Part shown: positions 1 through 5,217 of the stretch, piece by piece | Numbering within the stretch: position 1 is the first letter of the stretch | How the letters are laid out: each line of letters begins with the position of its first letter | Assembly (NCBI GenBank): GCA_002763025.1 | Contig: PCYG01000019.1 | Location: 1 to 7,957 of the forward strand | Source: Candidatus Woesearchaeota archaeon CG10_big_fil_rev_8_21_14_0_10_32_24 | GTDB taxonomy: Archaea > Nanobdellota > Nanobdellia > Woesearchaeales > GW2011-AR9 | DNA length: 7,957 nucleotides | Direction of reading: 5' to 3' | Made by a program: the position numbers and the translations under genes | The notes under the pieces: model-generated | What the model was told of the DNA's origin: nothing | Database searches by the model: none | What the model saw: the letters and a program-made list of their open reading frames with translations, nothing else

Positions 1-78
1 ATTGGGCATGGTGGGATGATTATGTCTTCAAAGAAACATATTGGCAAAAAAGTGTATGTGTTAATTAGAAAGGATTAA
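1..78 (+). CDS. 3' end of a DUF2080/AbrB-like (transposon-associated) protein, partial
   Basis: Frame 1 is open from the window edge to a TAA at 76-78, giving the last 25 residues of a protein whose start lies outside the window. The visible tail runs glycine-rich turn (GHGG), then IMSSKKHIGKKVYVLIRKD. The pattern 'G-x-G-G-x-I-x-x-x-K-K-x-I-G-K-K-V-Y-V-x-I' is what I recall for the C-terminus of small archaeal DUF2080 proteins, described as putative transposon-encoded proteins, and more loosely of AbrB/SpoVT-type swapped-hairpin DNA-binding domains. The family call is from memory of the pattern and covers only the tail. The gene converges on the CTP synthase and overlaps its 3' end by 18 nt (61-78), exactly where that enzyme departs from its family. 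An alternative is an antitoxin-type AbrB protein. Confidence 0.55.
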   Translation: MGHGGMIMSSKKHIGKKVYVLIRKD

Positions 79-1599
79 TTGTCCGACACAGCATAAATAT
101 TGGGGGTTACATTCCCATCTATGCCTGAATCGTTCCCTTACATTTAATGAACCATATAATTCAGCAGCTTTTGTATTGGCTTTAATTTCAACATTGTGTC
201 CCCCTAAACGCATATTACCACCCAGAGAATCAAGATTTTTCTGTTCTGGCAAAATATCAATCACAGGGTATAGTGTTTCTGGATTTATTTCAGTACTATT
301 AGCACCTGTTAATCCGCAAACATTTCGTGCAAATTCGATTACTGCCATTTGAAAACCATAGCATAAACCTAAATAGGGGAGTTTATGTTCACGTGCATAT
401 TTAATACAATTTATTTTCCCTTCGCTTCCACGAGAACCAAATGCCCCTGGCACAATAATCCCTTGGACATCTTGGAGCTCCTTTGTAACTTCTTGTTCAT
501 TTAATTCTGTTGTATCAACCCATTTGATATTTATTTTTCTTCCTTGGTGGGTACCCGCATGTTCCAATGCTTTAAGAATAGACGCATACGAATCCCGTAA
601 TGAGGTATATTTTCCTGTAATTGCAACGAGAATTTCTTTCTTGGGAAGAAGAATTTTTTGCACATAATTATTCCATTCATCACGTAAAACATAATTGTGA
701 TTGATTTTATAACGCAGACCTAATAAATCAATAATTCTCTCATCTATCCGGGATGATTCCAATAAATCAGGGATAAGATAGATACTATCACAATCATGCA
801 CACTTACAACTCTTTCAAAAGGAACATTTGCAGATAAACTGATTTTCTCACGTACTTTATCTAAAACAGGAGAATCACATCTACATGCTACAACATCAGG
901 TTGAATACCCATTGCCATTAAAGTTCGTAACCCCAATTGTGCTGCTTTACTCTTCTGCTCACCTAAAAATCCAGGAGATAAAATATACGTTAACGCAACT
1001 TGACACACATTATTTTTTCCTTCTTCATAGGTTAATTCTCGCATGGCTTCAATAAAATAATTATTTTCAATATCACCTACAGTACCACCAATTTCTACAA
1101 AAACAACATCTGCTCCTGATGTTAATGCTAAATTTCTTACAAAGCGTTTAATATCTCCAGTTACATGAGGAATAAATTGCACGTCTCGCCCCAAATAATT
1201 TCCTTTACGCTCTCTAGAAAGAATTTGATGAAATAATTTTCCACCTGTCAAATAATTATTTTTGGTGATATTTTGATTTAAAAAACGTTCATAGGTTCCT
1301 AAATCCATATCTGATTCTGTCCCATCATCAAGCACAAAAACCTCTCCATGCCTAAAAGGATTTAATGTTCCTGCATCTTGATTTAGATACCCATCGAATT
1401 TCATACAGGTAACTTTGAGACCTTTTAATTGTAGAAGTTTTGCTAAAGATGCTGCAAAAATACCTTTTCCCAAACCCGACATAACAGTCCCAGAAACAAT
1501 AATAAATTTTGTTTTTCCAATTTGATACCCTTCGGGGATTGGATTATAATATTCATGATCATCAGTTTTATGGGAAACTCCATCCAAAACATAATTCAC
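61..1599 (-). CDS. pyrG: CTP synthase (glutamine hydrolysing), C-terminally truncated
   Basis: CTP synthase makes CTP from UTP and ATP, using ammonia released from glutamine by a fused class-I amidotransferase domain. Residue numbers here count from the upstream GTG at 1608. The synthetase domain starts after an extension of about 32 residues and shows the P-loop (GTVMSGLGKG, 40-49), KFDGYLNQDAGT (70-81), HGEVFVLDDG (87-96), EIGGTVGDIE (172-181) and MGIQPD (233-238). The glutaminase domain has PGAFGSRG (387-394), the nucleophile Cys416 in LGLCYGFQ, and ERFRHRWECNPQY (492-504). The protein then ends after eleven unrelated residues, so about 45 residues of the normal C-terminus are absent, including the HPE motif with the catalytic His and Glu. 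No other frame restores it. GTG at 1599 is preferred over GTG at 1608 because GAGGTG (1611-1606) overlaps the latter and sits 6 nt before the former. Glutamine-dependent activity is doubtful; ammonia-dependent activity could remain. An assembly junction is an alternative explanation. Confidence 0.88.
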   Translation of the reverse strand: MNYVLDGVSHKTDDHEYYNPIPEGYQIGKTKFIIVSGTVMSGLGKGIFAASLAKLLQLKGLKVTCMKFDGYLNQDAGTLNPFRHGEVFVLDDGTESDMDLGTYERFLNQNITKNNYLTGGKLFHQILSRERKGNYLGRDVQFIPHVTGDIKRFVRNLALTSGADVVFVEIGGTVGDIENNYFIEAMRELTYEEGKNNVCQVALTYILSPGFLGEQKSKAAQLGLRTLMAMGIQPDVVACRCDSPVLDKVREKISLSANVPFERVVSVHDCDSIYLIPDLLESSRIDERIIDLLGLRYKINHNYVLRDEWNNYVQKILLPKKEILVAITGKYTSLRDSYASILKALEHAGTHQGRKINIKWVDTTELNEQEVTKELQDVQGIIVPGAFGSRGSEGKINCIKYAREHKLPYLGLCYGFQMAVIEFARNVCGLTGANSTEINPETLYPVIDILPEQKNLDSLGGNMRLGGHNVEIKANTKAAELYGSLNVRERFRHRWECNPQYLCCVGQLILSN

Positions 1600-1605
1600 A
1601 GAAAC

Positions 1606-1611
1606 CACCTC
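1606..1611 (-). promoter_or_regulatory. Shine-Dalgarno site of the CTP synthase gene
   Basis: GAGGTG on the minus strand matches the archaeal anti-SD-complementary sequence GGAGGTGATC and lies 6 nt before a GTG at 1599. It overlaps the GTG at 1608, so it argues for the downstream start. The ABC ATPase gene on the other side of the gap has a near-identical site and also a GTG start. Confidence 0.55.
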
Positions 1612-1635
1612 ATTTTTATATACTATAAAATAAGT

Positions 1636-1646
1636 AATATAAAAAT
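1636..1646 (-). promoter_or_regulatory. Possible TATA box of the CTP synthase gene
   Basis: The minus strand reads TATTTTTATATTAC here. Transcription starting about 28 nt from the first T of the TTTATAT core (1643) would begin near 1615, just ahead of the GAGGTG site, giving a very short leader like that of the divergent ABC operon. A second AT-rich box (TTTTATAG, about 1630-1623) would instead place the start near the GTG at 1599. The region is too AT-rich to choose between them by eye. Confidence 0.35.
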
Positions 1647-1687
1647 ACTCACTGCAACCAACAAGGGATAAAAAAGTTCATTTGAGA

Positions 1688-1910
1688 GGCTAATATGAAA
1701 CTATCTTAATTTTTTGTATTGGCGCCCTGTCATAGCTTGCTGATAAGCAAGTCACGAGCGTTAGTGACTTGAACGAGACATGCACTGAAATTTTAAATCT
1801 CAAGCATTCCAAAATTACTAAGTGATTTTAAGAACATGAAATAAATTATGGCTATCTCGTATAAAGTACCGTGCCCTAATACAAAACTTATTTGAAGTTT
1901 CATATTCGCC
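1688..1910. repeat. Element A: imperfect palindromic element, MITE-like
   Basis: The outer ends 1688-1702 and 1896-1910 are inverted repeats matching at 14 of 15 positions (GGCkAATATGAAACT). After symmetric 9-nt unpaired stretches comes a perfect 9-bp inverted pair (1712-1720 with 1878-1886), followed by weaker complementarity (1721-1727 with 1871-1877, 4 of 7). In total about 28 of 40 positions pair. No ORF of useful size lies inside. The core has two overlapping small hairpins near 1736-1771. The structure resembles an ageing non-autonomous transposable element; a structured RNA is possible, but I recognise no RNase P, SRP or tRNA motifs. Confidence 0.55.
1736..1771. repeat. Two overlapping alternative hairpins in element A
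   Basis: 1736-1741 (CTTGCT) pairs perfectly with 1746-1751 (AGCAAG) around a GATA loop. 1748-1755 (CAAGTCAC) pairs perfectly with 1764-1771 (GTGACTTG) around an 8-nt loop. The two stems share bases 1748-1751, so only one can form at a time. The stretch is visibly more GC-rich than its surroundings. Function is unknown. Confidence 0.5.
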
Positions 1911-1911
1911 A

Positions 1912-1919
1912 ATTTAAGA
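1912..1919. repeat. Left target-site duplication of element B
   Basis: ATTTAAGA directly abuts the left terminal inverted repeat and is identical to the 8 bp that abut the right one at 2041-2048. A one-mismatch copy, ATTTGAGA, also sits at 1680-1687 beside the left end of element A. Confidence 0.7.
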
Positions 1920-2040
1920 GTATGTGTATAGCTACTTTGCCAATTGAGGCACATTTTTGGCAAATTAGATTTAATTATGCATTAAATTAATCAGGAGCAA
2001 GCCAAAAATAATCGTGCCGTGCAAGTAGCTATGCACATAC
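1920..2040. mobile_element. Element B: 121-bp MITE-like element with terminal inverted repeats
   Basis: The ends 1920-1937 and 2023-2040 form 18-bp terminal inverted repeats with one mismatch (GTATGTGyATAGCTACTT). Further inverted pairs continue inward: GGCAC 1948-1952 with 2014-2018, TTTTTGGC 1954-1961 with 2001-2008, and ATTTAAT 1969-1975 with 1981-1987 around a 5-nt loop. The whole element can therefore fold as one long interrupted hairpin. It is flanked exactly by the direct repeat ATTTAAGA. There is no coding capacity, so it would depend on a transposase supplied elsewhere. An 8-bp duplication fits several IS families, and I cannot assign a parent. Confidence 0.75.
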
Positions 2041-2048
2041 ATTTAAGA
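2041..2048. repeat. Right target-site duplication of element B
   Basis: ATTTAAGA directly follows the right terminal inverted repeat. It lies immediately upstream of the purine-rich stretch that would be the BRE of the ABC operon promoter, so insertion happened just outside the core promoter. Confidence 0.7.
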
Positions 2049-2054
2049 AAAACC

Positions 2055-2062
2055 TTTATATA
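2055..2062 (+). promoter_or_regulatory. TATA box of the ABC transporter operon
   Basis: TTTATATA is preceded by an A-rich BRE-like stretch (about 2045-2054). A start about 28 nt downstream falls near 2084, at the very beginning of the Shine-Dalgarno sequence, predicting a leader of roughly 12 nt. Confidence 0.6.
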
Positions 2063-2084
2063 GCTCAACCATTTAATTTGTTAA

Positions 2085-2092
2085 GAGGTGAT
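2085..2092 (+). promoter_or_regulatory. Shine-Dalgarno site of the ABC ATPase gene
   Basis: GAGGTGAT is a near-perfect match to the archaeal SD consensus and precedes GTG at 2096. This decides the start: the longer frame from TTG at 2078 would read through the SD itself as codons. Confidence 0.7.
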
Positions 2093-2095
2093 TTT

Positions 2096-3043
2096 GTGGA
2101 AGTTATTAGTTTAAAAGATGTTACGCAAAGATACAAAAAAGTAAACATTCTTGAAAACGTAAATCTTTCTATTGATCAAGGTGATATGGTAGGTGTCATT
2201 GGTCAATCAGGAAGTGGAAAAACGACACTTCTGAATTTAATCACTGGTTTTATCCAACCAACAAATGGTGAAGTGATATATTATTCTAAAATTCACCATG
2301 AAGAACGTAGTTTAACAAAAAATCTAAATAAAATAAAGAAGCACATGGGATTTACCCCACAGCATAATTCATTTTATCCTAAATTGACCGTGATGGAAAA
2401 CCTATTACATTTTGGAAGATTATATGACCTAGATAAAAACACATTAAAAGATAACATTAAAAATCTTCTTGAATTCACACAATTATCACATCATAAAACA
2501 AAATTGGCAGAACATCTTTCTGGGGGAATGCAAAAACGTTTAGACATTTCATGTAGTCTTGTTCATAAACCTAAAATTCTGGTACTTGACGAACCAACAG
2601 CAGATTTAGATCCTATTTTACAAAAAGAGATTTTACATTTATTACAAGAAGTAAATGATCAGGGGATCACAGTTGTATTTGCATCACATCATCTTGAAAG
2701 TATCGAAAAGATTTGTAACAAAGTTGTAATTATTAATGATGGGAGAGTTCATAGTTGTGGATCTTTGGATGATGTCCGCGCACCATTCCTTAAAGATCAT
2801 TTCCGTATTAAATTACCAAAAGGAGCAAATAAAGAACACATCATTGAAAGATTGCGAGGACTTCCTATTAAAAATATTATACAAGACAGAAATGGATTAA
2901 TTATTACACCAAATCACATGGAACAAACGATGACACAATTGATGGAGATTATTAAAGATGAAGGATTACAATTAAACGATTTACATTTCAAAAAAGCGTC
3001 ATTGAATGAAGTATTTGAAAAAATAGTTGGTGGAGAAGAATAA
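2096..3043 (+). CDS. ABC transporter ATP-binding protein (ABC-2 exporter type)
   Basis: This is the cytoplasmic ATPase subunit that drives the membrane protein encoded next. From the GTG start the protein has 315 residues. Visible motifs are Walker A GQSGSGKTT (36-44), Q-loop glutamine in TPQHNSFYP (89), signature LSGGMQKRL (141-149), Walker B ILVLDEPT (161-168) with D-loop ADLDP, and switch histidine H198 in ASHH. All catalytic residues are present. A C-terminal region of about 80-90 residues with the pattern 'LNDLHFKKASLNEVFEKIVG' matches the tail found in DrrA/CcmA-type exporter ATPases. It overlaps the permease gene by 1 nt (TAATG), so the two are co-translated. Substrate cannot be read from the sequence; the partner permease suggests export of a lipid, peptide or drug-like compound. 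Confidence 0.9.
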   Translation: MEVISLKDVTQRYKKVNILENVNLSIDQGDMVGVIGQSGSGKTTLLNLITGFIQPTNGEVIYYSKIHHEERSLTKNLNKIKKHMGFTPQHNSFYPKLTVMENLLHFGRLYDLDKNTLKDNIKNLLEFTQLSHHKTKLAEHLSGGMQKRLDISCSLVHKPKILVLDEPTADLDPILQKEILHLLQEVNDQGITVVFASHHLESIEKICNKVVIINDGRVHSCGSLDDVRAPFLKDHFRIKLPKGANKEHIIERLRGLPIKNIIQDRNGLIITPNHMEQTMTQLMEIIKDEGLQLNDLHFKKASLNEVFEKIVGGEE

Positions 3044-4728
3044 TGCAATCACTTTTATTAATTACAAAAAAAAATGTCAAATTACTCTTGAGAGCAAAAG
3101 GTTCTGCTTTAGTAATCATTTTCGCACCTTTATTATTGATTCTTCTATTAGGTTTAGCTTACAGCACAGGAACCCAATTAGGATTACATTTGGGGATACA
3201 TGCACCTACATTTTCAGATGATGTAAATTCATTCATTAAACTTTTAGAAGATGACGGATATACAATCTCCACATTTGAAACATCAATAGATCCTTGTATT
3301 GAAGAGATTAAACAAGGAAAAATCCATAGTTGTATTATACTTCCTGCAAGTTTACAAGTTGAAGGTAATACACAAAAAGAAGTGAAATTTTATGTAGACC
3401 CAAGTCGTGTTAATCTTGTGTGGGCTGTCCAGCAAGCAGTTGAAAGTAAATTCAATTTTAAATCCCAAGAGATTTCTGAAAGTTTAACTAATAATATTTT
3501 TGCAACCTTAACAAGTGCGAAAAGTGGCATCGCAACACAAAAAACATCCATTTTAGATATTAAAGAAAAAGGAAATGGCGTAGCAAGTTCAAATGAAGAG
3601 GTTCAAAAAACCTTGAAAAGTTTGGACCTTGAAGCACCAGTTACAAATCCAAAAACAGCAAATATAACTGGCGATGTGGCAAATATTAAAGATAAAATTG
3701 GTGATGCACGAGGTGCAATAAGCAGTTCTCCCACCATGGATCCAATTGAAAAAGAAGAAATTGGGGATTTATTAAGTAATGCAGAATCAGAATTAAATGG
3801 AGCAGGAATTAAAGAATTACAAGCAGAATTACAAGCAACGAAAGAAAAATTTTCCCTCATTGCAAGTGCAGTGCGAACATCTTCTACAAAATTAGATAAA
3901 TCTACAGAACGCATTCAAAACACCATCAAAGCATTAGATGAGGTAGAAATTGGCCTTACAAATATTATTGAAAAATTAGATGCACAAAAAGTAACTGACT
4001 CCGATGTTATTTCTGCACCTCTTGTAAGCACAATTGAACAAGTTGGTGCCCAAGCGAGTTTCCTTAATTATTTATTTCCTGCAATCCTTGTCTTAGTAAT
4101 TATGTTTAGTTCCTTGTTATTAGGTACAACATTGGTAATGATGGAAAAAAATAGTCCTGCATTTTTAAGAAACTTTTTTCTTCCAATTAGTAAAGGAACA
4201 TTCATTGCAGCTACTTATCTCACAACCTTAATTATGATTTCAATTGAAGTTATAATCATTCTTGCAATTTCTTTGTTTTTCCTTGATGAAATCCTTACTA
4301 CATTACCCAGTGTTGCATTAGTGTTAGTTATTACAGCATCAGTCTTTGCATTTCTTGGGATGGGTGTTGGTTATATATTTATCTCTGAAGAAACAGGTGT
4401 TCTTGGGTCCATTTCATTGGGAAGTTTATTCTTATTTTTATCAGGGATTTTATTACCACTAGAAGGGCTACCCTTATGGTTACGAGAAATGAATCAATTT
4501 AATCCTTTTGTAATTGCAGAAAAATTGGTGCGAGAAATATTTATTTTTAGTACGCCGTTAGTTGATGTTCTTCCAGAATTAAGTGTAATTTTAGGTTATG
4601 CTATTTTACTTTTCCTCTTAATTTGGTTCTTAGAAACGCTTGTCCACAAACACCTTGTCCATAGATTTATGAAGAACCATCATAGAGCACATAGACAAAA
4701 GGACAAACAAAACAAGAATGACGCATAA
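3043..4728 (+). CDS. ABC-2 type permease, YhgE/Pip-like, with large coiled-coil ectodomain
   Basis: This 561-residue membrane subunit partners the preceding ATPase. One transmembrane helix lies near the N-terminus (about 21-41). A long soluble segment follows (about 45-335), then five hydrophobic segments (about 339-361, 384-414, 421-446, 455-473 and 507-532) and a basic, histidine-rich cytoplasmic tail. This 1+5 topology with a big external domain is typical of ABC2_membrane_3 and YhgE/Pip-type permeases. Residues about 236-316 show heptad-like spacing of hydrophobics with many Glu, Lys and Gln, consistent with a coiled coil outside the membrane. Two cysteines, C85 and C97, lie in the ectodomain and could form a disulfide. 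GGTGGAG (3029-3035) is the SD, 7 nt before ATG. The last codons overlap the kinase gene. The transported substrate is unknown. Confidence 0.85.
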   Translation: MQSLLLITKKNVKLLLRAKGSALVIIFAPLLLILLLGLAYSTGTQLGLHLGIHAPTFSDDVNSFIKLLEDDGYTISTFETSIDPCIEEIKQGKIHSCIILPASLQVEGNTQKEVKFYVDPSRVNLVWAVQQAVESKFNFKSQEISESLTNNIFATLTSAKSGIATQKTSILDIKEKGNGVASSNEEVQKTLKSLDLEAPVTNPKTANITGDVANIKDKIGDARGAISSSPTMDPIEKEEIGDLLSNAESELNGAGIKELQAELQATKEKFSLIASAVRTSSTKLDKSTERIQNTIKALDEVEIGLTNIIEKLDAQKVTDSDVISAPLVSTIEQVGAQASFLNYLFPAILVLVIMFSSLLLGTTLVMMEKNSPAFLRNFFLPISKGTFIAATYLTTLIMISIEVIIILAISLFFLDEILTTLPSVALVLVITASVFAFLGMGVGYIFISEETGVLGSISLGSLFLFLSGILLPLEGLPLWLREMNQFNPFVIAEKLVREIFIFSTPLVDVLPELSVILGYAILLFLLIWFLETLVHKHLVHRFMKNHHRAHRQKDKQNKNDA

Positions 4729-5194
4729 ATTGATTGTAATTTCTGGCACTCCTGGAACAGGTAAAACGACGTGGGCTAAAATTCTTGCGAAAAAATTTGG
4801 ATACACACGATTGGATTTACATGATTATTACAAAGATATTTCTACAGATTATAATAGAGGTAAACAAGCATATGATATAGATCTGAAGAAGTTTGAAAAG
4901 TTGGTCAATGGTTTGAAAAAAGATACAATCATCGATTCCCATATAACTCATCTTCTTCCCAAAAAGAGAGTAGATCTTTGTATCATTTTAACATGTTCTA
5001 ATTTAAAAAAACTTGAAGGCAGATTAAAAGAACGAATGTATTCTAAAAAGAAAATTCGTGAAAATTTAGACGCAGAAATTTTCCAGATTTGTCTTATGGA
5101 GGCACAAGAAAACGGACATAAAGTGATTACATTTGATACATCAAAAAAGATAAGTCAAAAGGAATTTATAGAAAAAATAACTAAAAACTTATAA
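4718..5194 (+). CDS. AK6/Fap7-type adenylate kinase, ribosome-assembly NTPase
   Basis: The protein has 158 residues, close to the usual AK6/Fap7 size of about 160-180. It opens directly into the P-loop ISGTPGTGKTT (8-18). The family-specific DSHITH (73-78, like D-x-H in Fap7) follows. VDLCIILTCSNLKKLEGRL (85-103) and then ERMYSKKKIRENLDAEI (105-121) correspond to the short LID region (R-x-Y-x-x-x-K-I-x-E-N-x-x-A-E-I) that separates this family from classical Adk. Family knowledge: these enzymes interconvert ATP plus AMP with 2 ADP and help mature the small ribosomal subunit around uS11. The ATG overlaps the permease stop by 11 nt and has no clear SD, so it is probably translated by coupling. 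Its pairing with an exporter looks positional rather than functional. The stop codon lies inside the TATA box of the next gene. Confidence 0.85.
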   Translation: MTHKLIVISGTPGTGKTTWAKILAKKFGYTRLDLHDYYKDISTDYNRGKQAYDIDLKKFEKLVNGLKKDTIIDSHITHLLPKKRVDLCIILTCSNLKKLEGRLKERMYSKKKIRENLDAEIFQICLMEAQENGHKVITFDTSKKISQKEFIEKITKNL

Positions 5195-5195
5195 A
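5189..5195 (+). promoter_or_regulatory. TATA box of the aRF1 gene (leaderless promoter)
   Basis: TTATAAA is centred 26 nt before the ATG at 5218, the archaeal TATA-to-start-site distance, so transcription should begin at or next to the start codon. No SD sequence is present in between. The TAA stop of the kinase gene (5192-5194) is part of the box. Confidence 0.65.
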
Positions 5196-5217
5196 GTCGC
5201 TATTGTATAATTCCCCT

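Noticed and set aside
1..60. Minus-strand continuation of CTP synthase beyond its stop (a frame reading HIHFFANMF, faintly like the HPFF-x-x-x-QF region)
   Set aside because: The match is weak, the spacing from NPQY is too short, an intervening stop and a further stop follow, and no HPE motif appears. The plus-strand reading is a better explanation.
1688..2040. tRNA, RNase P RNA, SRP RNA or CRISPR array in the divergent gap
   Set aside because: No T-loop or cloverleaf, no recognisable RNase P or SRP core motifs, and no regularly spaced direct repeats were seen; inverted repeats with a flanking duplication fit mobile elements better.
2078..2095. Upstream TTG start for the ABC ATPase gene
   Set aside because: Those six codons are the Shine-Dalgarno region itself (GAGGTGAT), and GTG 2096 follows at a normal distance.
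3027..3221. 64-codon plus-strand ORF in another frame at the ATPase/permease junction
   Set aside because: It lies inside two well-supported genes and resembles no known protein.
3603..3914. 103-codon minus-strand ORF inside the permease gene
   Set aside because: It is antisense to the coiled-coil segment, has no SD or promoter, and is explained by the opposite strand's codon pattern.
5203..5217. Upstream TTG start for aRF1
   Set aside because: The TATA box at 5189-5195 predicts transcription starting at ATG 5218, and aRF1 proteins begin at the MALTAKDK-like segment.
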